From contig CAMUYA010000010.1 in the NCBI GenBank assembly GCA_947164865.1, forward strand, positions 1 to 64,000: DNA of 64,000 bases, given 5' to 3'. Below, piece by piece: positions 34,010-41,435 of the stretch (positions are counted from its first letter, which is position 1; every line of letters begins with the position of its first letter). The stretch is from an uncultured Lachnospiraceae bacterium (GTDB taxonomy: Bacteria; Bacillota; Clostridia; Lachnospirales; Lachnospiraceae). The position numbers were made by a program, and so were the translations under genes. Below the pieces are notes generated by a model that saw only the letters and a list, made by a program, of their open reading frames with translations, was not told the origin of the DNA and ran no database searches.

Positions 34010-34813
34010 ATGCCCTTAATGGATGAGTTTAAAAAAGAACGGGAAGATATGAAGAATCAGCCCTTTAAAAAGCGGCTGGAATATTTCTGGGATTATTACA
34101 AATGGTGGGTGATAGGCGGTGCTTTTGTGCTCATAGCCCTCATCGTTTCCATTGTAAACACGGCGACCAGAAAAAATGCTGTTCTCTATGTTGCCATGGT
34201 CAACACTGTATCGCACCCCATGGGGGATGCGGAGAGTGCCATAACCCGCCCCTTCCTTGAAGCGGAAGGATACACTTCCAAAAAGGATACGATCAACTTT
34301 AATACGGATTTTATCTTTTCCGCACCTGATGAGGCCGATGACGGATCATCACCTTCCTATGCCGACACTATGGGTTTTAGCAGCAGAGAGAATCTGGCTG
34401 TCTACGTGTCTGCCGGTGATGTGGACATCCTGTGCGGAAGCAGCGACTGGTACGATATTTATTCTTACAACAACTTTTTCGCCGATCTTTCACAGGTTCT
34501 TTCAGCCGAGGATCTGGCCCTTTATTCCGACCGTCTCTACTACATGGACATGGCCCTTATGGCTGACATAGTGGAAAAGACTGAGGCAGACATCACATAC
34601 CAGTACAAGGACCCCTATCCCGACGGAACAAAGCCCGAAGAGATGAGAGAGCCCGTCCCTGTGGGGATCATTCTGGACGACTGCGAAATGTATAATAACA
34701 ACTTTATTCCCGCAGATTCAGCCCCTCATTCGGTAATAGGACTGATAGTAAACGGCAAAAACGGAGAGCTGTCGGAGGACCTTATCAGGTATATAATTAA
34801 AGGCGGAATGTAA
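34010..34813 (+). CDS. Uncharacterised single-pass membrane protein
   Basis: The 267-residue protein has a basic cytoplasmic start containing KRLEYFWDYYKWW and one transmembrane helix at about 34-55. The rest is an acidic extracellular domain of about 210 residues. That domain has many Asp and Tyr (for example YADTMGF, DILCGSSDWYDIYSYNN). I recognise no catalytic motif. The pattern of a Tyr/Trp-rich juxtamembrane helix followed by an extracytoplasmic alpha/beta domain is common in Lachnospiraceae proteins of unknown role. It is monocistronic, with its own promoter and terminator. GGAG precedes the ATG. Confidence 0.82.
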   Translation: MPLMDEFKKEREDMKNQPFKKRLEYFWDYYKWWVIGGAFVLIALIVSIVNTATRKNAVLYVAMVNTVSHPMGDAESAITRPFLEAEGYTSKKDTINFNTDFIFSAPDEADDGSSPSYADTMGFSSRENLAVYVSAGDVDILCGSSDWYDIYSYNNFFADLSQVLSAEDLALYSDRLYYMDMALMADIVEKTEADITYQYKDPYPDGTKPEEMREPVPVGIILDDCEMYNNNFIPADSAPHSVIGLIVNGKNGELSEDLIRYIIKGGM

Positions 34814-34840
34814 TGTTTCGCTCTCAGTAAATCTTAAACT

Positions 34841-34880
34841 ATTAAAGCGTAGCAGTTTCCGGCTGCTACGCTTTTTTAAT
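34841..34880. terminator. Bidirectional terminator between convergent genes
   Basis: AAAGCGTAGCAG (34844-34855) pairs perfectly with CTGCTACGCTTT (34863-34874), with ATTA on the left and TTTAAT on the right extending it. It serves both the 34010 gene and coaX, which converge on it. Confidence 0.88.
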
Positions 34881-34886
34881 ACTCTT

Positions 34887-35684
34887 TTATGCCCTTTTTG
34901 TATGTTCTTTCTTTTTTGTATTTTTTTCATACAGGATCGTAAGGCCTTTTATGATAAGCCCGTCGTCGATCTTAATCCTGTGTCTGCAGCAGGGGATCAC
35001 TTCTTCGGTGAGATTTCCCGTCGCCACAACCTCTGTCTCATAACCCAGGTCTTCCCATATCCTGTCTATCATTCCGTCGATGCAGGAAGCATGTCCGTAG
35101 ATGCTTCCGCTCTGTATGGCGCTTACCGTATTTCCGCCTATGAGCTTTGCCGGCTTTTTGATCGCCACCTCGGGAAGATGGGCTGCGCTTTTCACAAGCC
35201 CGTCGAGGGAAACCTCGATTCCCGGAATGATCATTCCTCCGGTGAATCTTTTATCTTCTCCTATGACCGAGATCGTTGTGGCTGTACCCATGTTGATCAG
35301 AATGATTGGGGCTCCGTAAAGCGATATTCCCGCCACGGCTCCTACCAGCAGATCGGCGCCAAGCTGCGCGGGATCGTCAAGCTTTATGTCCACTCCGGTT
35401 TTGATCCCGGGGCCAACCTCTATCATCTTCTTATCAAGGAGTCTCTCTATGCCTTCCCTGACTGGCTCCGTAACCGGGGGAACGGACGAAGATATAATTC
35501 CGCCTTCCAAATCTTTGGGATCAATACCGTGGATCTCGAGGATAGTTTTTATAATGATCGCATATTCCGCGGAGGTCTTTTCACGATCTGTACTTATCTT
35601 CTCCTCAAATATGATCTTTTTCGTTCCGGGCTCGGAACATCCTATCACTATATTTGAATTTCCGATATAAGCTGTCAGTATCAT
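34887..35684 (-). CDS. coaX: Type III pantothenate kinase
   Basis: The 265-residue enzyme phosphorylates pantothenate, the first step to coenzyme A. The ASKHA-type fold shows in an N-terminal phosphate loop (YIGNSNIVIG), SSVPPVTEPV, the active-site region LGADLLVGAVAG, and INMGTATTISVI with GGMIIPG. CoaX is the common pantothenate kinase form in clostridia. The start at 35684 follows GGAGG; a longer frame to 35717 has no such site. The C-terminus is very basic. Confidence 0.92.
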   Translation of the reverse strand: MILTAYIGNSNIVIGCSEPGTKKIIFEEKISTDREKTSAEYAIIIKTILEIHGIDPKDLEGGIISSSVPPVTEPVREGIERLLDKKMIEVGPGIKTGVDIKLDDPAQLGADLLVGAVAGISLYGAPIILINMGTATTISVIGEDKRFTGGMIIPGIEVSLDGLVKSAAHLPEVAIKKPAKLIGGNTVSAIQSGSIYGHASCIDGMIDRIWEDLGYETEVVATGNLTEEVIPCCRHRIKIDDGLIIKGLTILYEKNTKKKEHTKRA

Positions 35685-35771
35685 TTCCGGCTTTCCTCCA
35701 CATTCCGATAATAACAACCTATATGCGGTTCGTCAAGTGTACATAACCGCTGTTTTACTTCCGGATTTTGG

Positions 35772-35798
35772 AAAAAAGAGAGCGAACGAATCGCTCTC
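35772..35798 (-). terminator. Terminator of the Rpn-family gene
   Basis: On the minus strand GAGAGCGA, a 5-base loop and TCGCTCTC are followed by six T residues. It lies 12 bp after the stop codon. Confidence 0.87.
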
Positions 35799-35809
35799 TT
35801 CGAATTCAA

Positions 35810-36955
35810 TTATTCTTCCGGGATAGGAATCCCATTTGCTTTAAGTAAAGCATAGGCGGCATCCAGTTTTGCGTTTGCTTTTGCTACTGCTTCGACCCTT
35901 GCAGCTTCTGCCTCATCTGCCCTTGCTTTCTCTTCATCTGCCCTTGCTTTCTCTTCGTCCCTTGCTTCAACAGCTTTGTCCCTTGCAGCTACAGCTTCGT
36001 CCCTTGCTGCTACAGCTTTGTCCCTTGCTGCTACTACTTCATCCAGTTCTTTACTATACTGATCCAGCATATATAGGGTTGTATTCCTGTCCAGGATCCG
36101 TAGTTCTTCTGAAAACATGCCGATCACCTCCTCGGGGGACTTCCTGAATTCAGCGATTTCTTTGTACATAGGGAGAAACTGCGGGTATGCTTTTACCAGC
36201 TTTATGATATCTTCCGTATCGTTCTTCGAAAAGAAAGTAAGCCAGGCATCCAGCTCGCTCCCAATCTCATTTTCTACTTTTTGCCCGAAAGTGTCAAGGG
36301 ATATGTACACTACATTCTCAAGGTCTGTCACCTTTACCCCTGTGTCGTAATGGCTTATCCGTTTATGGATATATGCCGGTGCTGCCTTTTTAAACTCTTT
36401 TGAGCTTTTTTCCATTATCACAATGAGCGTAACCGGCTTAAGATTGCTATAGCTGAAATCCTTTCCCATCTGTGATCTTACAGTTTGATATTGGCGCATG
36501 ATCATATCGGATAAATAACAGCTTGTCCTCTGTCCCGGAAACATATATCCGATACGCTGCATCTCCACACTTACGGTGGCTCCGCTGTCAGTCTTTACGA
36601 TGATATCCATTATCACAAGGCTGCCCGCTTCAGCGATCCCGGTCCCTTCCCGCGACAGTACCCTTTCTATAGTCACATGTTCGCCCAGGACAGCCGATAT
36701 AAAGGAACCTATTCTTTCCGGGCAGATATCCGGACGGAATACTTTTTGAAAAAATCGGTCGTTAAGTATCTGCAGGCCTTTCTTTCCCTCAAGAAAAAGA
36801 AGGATCTTTTCTTGCTCTTCAGGAGAAAAAGCATTCCATTCGCTTAACACCTTACTGCTCTGTATTTGCTTTAATATCGCATCACGCCGGACGGGTTCTC
36901 CGAAGATTTCCGCAACAGAAAATGACCCGGACGCACTTACATCCTTTTCAGACAT
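35810..36955 (-). CDS. Rpn/PD-(D/E)XK nuclease-family (putative transposase-like) protein
   Basis: The 381-residue protein of the Rpn group is a set of PD-(D/E)XK nucleases once named as transposases. NDRFFQKVF (about 65-73) is the family entry. Asp117 in VIMDIIVKT and the Glu131-x-Gln133 pair in VSVEMQ give the D-(x)n-E-x-Q active-site pattern. RpnA-type proteins cut DNA and promote RecA-independent recombination. The C-terminal third (about 300-365) is a coiled coil of near-identical heptads (VAARDKA, EKARADE) encoded by 21-bp DNA repeats. It is monocistronic and has GAGGAGG before its ATG. Confidence 0.85.
   Translation of the reverse strand: MSEKDVSASGSFSVAEIFGEPVRRDAILKQIQSSKVLSEWNAFSPEEQEKILLFLEGKKGLQILNDRFFQKVFRPDICPERIGSFISAVLGEHVTIERVLSREGTGIAEAGSLVIMDIIVKTDSGATVSVEMQRIGYMFPGQRTSCYLSDMIMRQYQTVRSQMGKDFSYSNLKPVTLIVIMEKSSKEFKKAAPAYIHKRISHYDTGVKVTDLENVVYISLDTFGQKVENEIGSELDAWLTFFSKNDTEDIIKLVKAYPQFLPMYKEIAEFRKSPEEVIGMFSEELRILDRNTTLYMLDQYSKELDEVVAARDKAVAARDEAVAARDKAVEARDEEKARADEEKARADEAEAARVEAVAKANAKLDAAYALLKANGIPIPEE
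35868..36045 (-). repeat. 21-bp coding tandem repeats in the Rpn-family gene
   Basis: Two blocks of 21-bp units, one per heptad, lie in the 3' part of the gene. One reads (E/D)EKARAD and the other VAARDKA or VAARDEA. Adjacent units differ by only one to three bases. The unit length keeps the frame, so copy number can change without breaking the protein. Confidence 0.7.
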
Positions 36956-37054
36956 AATAATACCTCCTCATAATTCAATATTCGCTTGTCAGACGGGAAT
37001 CGTTTTCAAATGACATTTGATAAGATGAATGAATGATAGCATGAAAAGAAGCGC

Positions 37055-37091
37055 CTGTATAGATGGCAGACTATACAGAAATAGCCATCTG
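37055..37091 (-). promoter_or_regulatory. Mutually exclusive hairpins upstream of the Rpn-family gene
   Basis: CTGTATAG (37055-37062) pairs perfectly with CTATACAG (37071-37078). AGATGGC (37061-37067) pairs perfectly with GCCATCT (37084-37090). The two share bases 37061-37062 and neighbouring positions, so only one can form. They lie about 100-135 bp upstream of the start codon. Confidence 0.4.
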
Positions 37092-37173
37092 TATTTGCGA
37101 AAGATTCACAATGGTTGCTTGTGTTTTCGGAACGATTGATAACTATATATTGTGTCTGATAAATACAACAAGG

Positions 37174-37231
37174 AAAACCCGGGGGTATCCCGGGTTTTCG
37201 AAAGAATCCCGGGGCAGTTGATACCCCGGGG
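37174..37231 (-). terminator. Tandem CCCGGG-rich terminator hairpins after the DUF4173 gene
   Basis: The first hairpin (37208-37231) pairs CCCCGGGGTA-type arms just after the stop codon. The second (37174-37198) is AAAACCCGGG, five bases and CCCGGGTTTT, a perfect 10-bp stem ending in a T tract on the minus strand. Two such stems in 58 bp make a strong stop. Confidence 0.8.
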
Positions 37232-37239
37232 TTTTGTTA

Positions 37240-38691
37240 TCACACCATGCACAGTACTGCAAGGCTTGATGCGCTTAAGTAGAACCAGATGCGGGATGTC
37301 TTTTTGCCTGCAAGCATGCTGATCATAGCGCATATACATGCTACGAACAGGACGCCTGCTGCCCAGATCGACTGGAATCTGAGAGGTGTGAAGCCGTATG
37401 CATTGATATACATCGCAATCTTTAGGAATGCGATCAGTGCAAATAGCATACTCTCAAGATTCAGCACAGCGCATGCTGCTTTTACAGCCGTCATCTTTGT
37501 GGCTGAGGTCCGCATTGCCAGCCAGAGCAGGATAAAGTTGATGACCATAACGGCGCACATCTCTCCGAATCCCTTGCGTGCATACTCGGAATAAGTGAAT
37601 TCCTGGGGCAGTTTCATCACAAATGCATCAAAGAGATAATGTCCCTGGAGCGCGAAGAATATGATATAAAACACCGAGAACAGTCCGATAAATATCACCC
37701 ATACAAGCCCGGGCACCTTGCTGAGCTTCCCTATAAACCACTTGATGTTATCTCCTCTGTGCTGAACCTGAGCCTCGGTCTCCCTGAAGCATCCGCCAAA
37801 GAGGCCGTACAGCCATGTGGCGGTAAAGATAGTCATGAGGATTTTGGGAATCAGCTCGATATCTAAGTCAATCTTAAGGAAATCACCTATAGCGATCATA
37901 ATATCGTCGAAGCCGTCATCAGCGTTTCTTAGGAAAGCTATGGCAATAAAGAAAAGAATGATCCCCACCACTGAGGCAAGAAGAACTATAGGCACTGTCT
38001 TTTTTACTTTCTTATCCTTATTACCTCGGAAAATGGAAATGATGGTCCTTACGTCAAGAGGCCAGTTTTTAAAGGGCATCACGCAAAAGGCGGTAATTCC
38101 GTCCCATATCATAAGGTGTGATGTTTTCCCCTCTGCAAGCCTGCCGGATCTGCACAGGATCCAGTACACTCCGAACAGGTGAGTAAAGAATACTTTTAAT
38201 ACATCTTCCCACACTTCTCCTATGGAAAAGCAGACCGAAACGCCGCCAAGTATGGTCATGATCATCATTGCCCAGCTTTCCCACGTCCTTTTCCTGTTCC
38301 AGTAAAGGGCTTCTCCCATTATGATAAATATGAGCACAAACACTCCGAACATTATATTCCATGTCGTATCCTCCTCGAAAAACATGGAGGAATAGAGGAA
38401 ACATACGGGGAATACCAGTATGGATAGAATCTTCTCCATAACATTTGTCATAAACTGTTGAGGCGCGGGTTGAGATGCAGGCTGAGGTACCGGCTGAACA
38501 GGCACATATTCCTGCGGTGCAGCAGGCTGAACCGGTGCATACTGGGGCTGAAGTGCCGGTTGAACCGGTACGTACTGAGGCTGAGTCGCAGGCTGAGGTA
38601 CAGGCTGTACCGGCTGCTGTACGGCCCGCTGCATATCAGGCTTATTGGTGCTGTCAGCTATTATATTCTGGTTGTTATTCTGTTGATCCAT
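37240..38691 (-). CDS. DUF4173/DUF4153-type polytopic membrane protein with Pro-Gln repeat head
   Basis: The 483-residue protein has a cytoplasmic, disordered head (about residues 10-85) of repeated QYVPVQPA/QPQYAPVQ-like units. About eleven to twelve transmembrane helices follow. FTYSEYARKGFGEM near residue 340 and LRNADDGFDD are segments seen in DUF4173/DUF4153 proteins. Its function is unknown. It follows an Xre regulator and a DUF2975 membrane protein, which may form a small regulatory unit with it. I chose the start at 38691 because AAGGAGA lies before it. The longer frame to 38859 would overlap the regulator gene. Confidence 0.8.
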   Translation of the reverse strand: MDQQNNNQNIIADSTNKPDMQRAVQQPVQPVPQPATQPQYVPVQPALQPQYAPVQPAAPQEYVPVQPVPQPASQPAPQQFMTNVMEKILSILVFPVCFLYSSMFFEEDTTWNIMFGVFVLIFIIMGEALYWNRKRTWESWAMMIMTILGGVSVCFSIGEVWEDVLKVFFTHLFGVYWILCRSGRLAEGKTSHLMIWDGITAFCVMPFKNWPLDVRTIISIFRGNKDKKVKKTVPIVLLASVVGIILFFIAIAFLRNADDGFDDIMIAIGDFLKIDLDIELIPKILMTIFTATWLYGLFGGCFRETEAQVQHRGDNIKWFIGKLSKVPGLVWVIFIGLFSVFYIIFFALQGHYLFDAFVMKLPQEFTYSEYARKGFGEMCAVMVINFILLWLAMRTSATKMTAVKAACAVLNLESMLFALIAFLKIAMYINAYGFTPLRFQSIWAAGVLFVACICAMISMLAGKKTSRIWFYLSASSLAVLCMV

Positions 38692-38809
38692 CTTGTCTCC
38701 TTTTTTGCGACAGTTTTTATTATTCTGCTGCCATATTCTGCCGTACTGATCTTGCTGCATTTTTCTTACGTTATAAAGATTTATCTTGTATAACAGTTTT
38801 TTTTGTTCC

Positions 38810-39016
38810 TTAGTCATCCTGAAATTCAAGTATGTCTCCGGGCTGGCACCTAAGCTCATGGCACAGGGCCATCAGAGTAGAAAACCTTATGGCTTTTGCC
38901 TTTCCTGTCTTCAACACGGAAAGATTGGCCGGGGTGACACCTATTCTGTCGGCAAGCTCATTGGAAGAGATCTTCCGCTTTGCCATCATTACATCCACAT
39001 TTACTATTATTTTCAT
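38810..39016 (-). CDS. Small Xre-type helix-turn-helix regulator
   Basis: The 68-residue protein is essentially one DNA-binding domain. KRKISSNELADRIGVTPANLS is followed by KTGKAKAIRFSTLMALCHEL and CQPGDILEF, the YozG/HTH_26 pattern. Such regulators are nearly always paired with a DUF2975 membrane protein, here the gene 12 bp upstream. AAGGGGGTG precedes the ATG. It may repress its own operon. Confidence 0.92.
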   Translation of the reverse strand: MKIIVNVDVMMAKRKISSNELADRIGVTPANLSVLKTGKAKAIRFSTLMALCHELRCQPGDILEFQDD

Positions 39017-39028
39017 ATCCGCACCCCC

Positions 39029-39508
39029 TTAAATCGTCAGATCGCTGTCTTCCTTGAGGTCTGTTGCCTGAGCGACCAGATAAGAAAGCGCTGCGGTTAT
39101 GACAAACACGGCAAGTCCTGCAAATATGATCAGAAAGTCTATCAGAAGCAGCCCGGGATGATTCATTCCGAGGAGCGTGAATACAATGCTTCCCAGTCCA
39201 AACACTCCCGAATCCGCAAGGGCAAGTATCGAGAAAACCTTGAAAAGATTTGCATTCTCTCTGCAGAAGCTGTTGTCTCTTCCAATGTTCCCGGCGATCC
39301 TCCAGGAGATCACCATCGCCGCAAAGCAGGGAACTGCGCATACGTAAAGAAGAATGCTCCAGGGCAACACCCAGTAGGAAAACTCCGGATACTTGTACTT
39401 AAAAGTCATTCCCAGCTCGGGGATCAGATAAAAGCAGCAAAGCAGTCCTATAAGAGTGGTCCCCACAATTACTATTCTTATACATTTTGAAAACAGATCA
39501 GGTTTCAT
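39029..39508 (-). CDS. DUF2975 membrane protein
   Basis: The 159-residue protein has four transmembrane helices (about 12-32, 48-70, 92-118 and 125-148), matching DUF2975. The first gene of a two-gene unit with the Xre regulator, it may sense a membrane condition or hold the regulator. That is inference from the conserved pairing. The start at 39508 follows AAGGAGG. The first in-frame ATG 21 bases upstream lacks a site. Confidence 0.86.
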   Translation of the reverse strand: MKPDLFSKCIRIVIVGTTLIGLLCCFYLIPELGMTFKYKYPEFSYWVLPWSILLYVCAVPCFAAMVISWRIAGNIGRDNSFCRENANLFKVFSILALADSGVFGLGSIVFTLLGMNHPGLLLIDFLIIFAGLAVFVITAALSYLVAQATDLKEDSDLTI

Positions 39509-39536
39509 TTTAAAATCCTCCTTAAACACAAAAAGC

Positions 39537-39569
39537 GGTAATGCATCCCTTTGCTAAGGACACATTACC
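39537..39569 (-). promoter_or_regulatory. Nested inverted repeat upstream of the DUF2975-Xre unit
   Basis: GGTAATG (39537-39543) pairs with CATTACC (39563-39569), and CCTT (39548-39551) with AAGG (39556-39559). In RNA it is a hairpin followed by CTTTTT, 28 bp before the start codon, which could act as an attenuator. In DNA it could be the operator for the Xre protein. Confidence 0.4.
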
Positions 39570-39667
39570 ACCTCGAAAATGCTTTGTCAATATATTTTTA
39601 TTGTTTTTCGATAATTCTTAACTGAAATTCATAATTTTATTATCGTTTTGGCCTATTCCCGCCCCGT

Positions 39668-39715
39668 TGCATTTCGTTTTACAAACTTCCAAACCTGCAT
39701 CTCGTTTTACAACTC
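39668..39715. repeat. Two direct repeats at the 3' end of the EAL gene
   Basis: TGCATTTCGTTTTACAA and TGCATCTCGTTTTACAA occur 28 bp apart and differ at one base. The second copy touches the stop codon of the EAL-PAS gene. No function is evident. Confidence 0.5.
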
Positions 39716-41321
39716 ACTTGTTATCAACCACCAGGGTCGCGGAGCCGTAGGCTTTTACGGGCTTTCCGTTCTCATCAAATTCGTTGGTGTATCTCACTAT
39801 AAAAGGTACTCTTCCCACCGTGAGGGGAATAACTGCCTCAAGGGAATGCACACCCTCCGCCAGCTGCCTGTGCCAGTCTCTGTACATATCCGCATAATCC
39901 TGCGGAAATATTCCCATTTCTATAGCGGGCTCGGGGTAATTTCTTACCACCACAGGCAGTCCAAGATCTCTCATACACCTGAAGCAGGGATGCATCTCTT
40001 TTGTGTCTATGACATATTCCCACGCATAGACATTAGCCTGCTCACTTGCCGCCCGGAACCTTCTCTCACTGTCCACAATCTCCTGATATGCCCTCTTCTC
40101 GCCGGTGATATTCCTGATACGGGAATAAATGATATCCTGCCTCCCCGCTCTTCCCAGAAATCTTACATGGGCTCTTATACAGATATTATCGTCTCCGCAG
40201 CACTTGGAGCGGATCAGGCGCCAATGCTCGCTTGTCTCTTCCTCTCCGCTTTCGATAGCCTTCTTTATGGTTGCTTCAAAAGACTTCCTGTCAGTCTCGG
40301 AAAAGCTTTCCCATGGATCGGTGGCGAGTATCTCCTGCTCGCTCACATTCATTCCTATCTCTTCAAGATACTTTTTATTCACCCTGAGGAGCTCAGCCTT
40401 TCCGGTATCCTCTTCATAGGAAAAAATAGCCGCTGCTCCCACAAAATCATTAAATACAAGAGTCTCAAAAGAATCCGGATCCCAGAATCTCCCCACTCCC
40501 ATTCCTTTAACAAGCTTTGAAGCGGGCTTTATCGGCTCGGTTTCAAGCCTTTCAAGAAGCTGAAGATATTCGTTTTCCGGCAGAGGCTTGGAATACAGAT
40601 AACCCTGTATATAATTACATCCCAGGCTCTGCATGTAGTCAGCCTGTTCGATCGTCTCAACGCCCTCTGCTATGACAGGAGTATTCAGCCACTTTGTCAT
40701 CCGCACCATCGAGCTGATGATCACTCCGCCCCTTCCGCCGGTATTTTCGCTGAGGAAACTCATATCAAGCTTGATCACGTCCACATCAAGCTTTTTTAAT
40801 ATATTCAGTGACGAATATCCGCTTCCGAAATCGTCCATTTCGACGATATATCCGTATGTATGCAGCCTGTCAAGCACGGATGAGACCAGATCACTTCCGC
40901 CTATAGCGGATGACTCGGTTATCTCGATCCTCAGGTACTTGACGGGGATCCCGATCCGCTTTCTGGTCTTTTCAATATCTTCGACATAGTCATGCCCCAC
41001 TATATCGTAGCGCGACATATTAACCGAAACCGGAACCGGTGTTAATCCTTTATCCAGGCATGTTTTTATAAACAGACATACCTTCTCAAAGACAAACTGA
41101 TCCGCTTTATAGATAAGGTCGTTTTTTTCAAGAACCGGAATAAAATCCGATGGAAACTGCACGCCAAATTCCGGATGCTTCCAGCGCAAAAGCGCCTCAG
41201 CTCCCACTATGCTTCCGGATATATGATTCATCTGCGGCTGATAGCAGACATAAAACTGATCATCGCTGATGGCCGTATCAAAGGCTTCGACCATCTCTGC
41301 TTCCGTCATTACTCTGTACAT
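39714..41321 (-). CDS. EAL-domain c-di-GMP phosphodiesterase with C-terminal PAS-like sensors
   Basis: The 535-residue soluble protein has an EAL domain at about 1-245. The catalytic Glu42 is in AEALLRW, with Asn in VSVNMSR, EITES, DDFGSGYSSL, KLDMSFL and EGVET all intact, so the domain should hydrolyse c-di-GMP. Residues about 270-535 hold two PAS-like regions, the second starting near RRFRAASEQANVYAWEY. The order EAL-then-PAS with no GGDEF domain is less common than sensor-first layouts. It is a single-gene unit. Motility control is likely because the organism is flagellated. The start at 41321 follows GGGAGA. Confidence 0.88.
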   Translation of the reverse strand: MYRVMTEAEMVEAFDTAISDDQFYVCYQPQMNHISGSIVGAEALLRWKHPEFGVQFPSDFIPVLEKNDLIYKADQFVFEKVCLFIKTCLDKGLTPVPVSVNMSRYDIVGHDYVEDIEKTRKRIGIPVKYLRIEITESSAIGGSDLVSSVLDRLHTYGYIVEMDDFGSGYSSLNILKKLDVDVIKLDMSFLSENTGGRGGVIISSMVRMTKWLNTPVIAEGVETIEQADYMQSLGCNYIQGYLYSKPLPENEYLQLLERLETEPIKPASKLVKGMGVGRFWDPDSFETLVFNDFVGAAAIFSYEEDTGKAELLRVNKKYLEEIGMNVSEQEILATDPWESFSETDRKSFEATIKKAIESGEEETSEHWRLIRSKCCGDDNICIRAHVRFLGRAGRQDIIYSRIRNITGEKRAYQEIVDSERRFRAASEQANVYAWEYVIDTKEMHPCFRCMRDLGLPVVVRNYPEPAIEMGIFPQDYADMYRDWHRQLAEGVHSLEAVIPLTVGRVPFIVRYTNEFDENGKPVKAYGSATLVVDNK

Positions 41322-41435
41322 AGGTATCTCCCATAAAATAAACACAGATTATAATTATAAGGACTATACCATATTTAAAGCGGGTTGTACACTATGAAAT
41401 TTGTATATCGTCCGGTGTGCCCTGCTGCGGGATTT

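Noticed and set aside
35810..36955. Insertion sequence based on the transposase-like name of Rpn-family proteins
   Set aside because: No flanking inverted or direct repeats are seen, and Rpn proteins are nucleases without IS ends. I treated it as an ordinary chromosomal gene.
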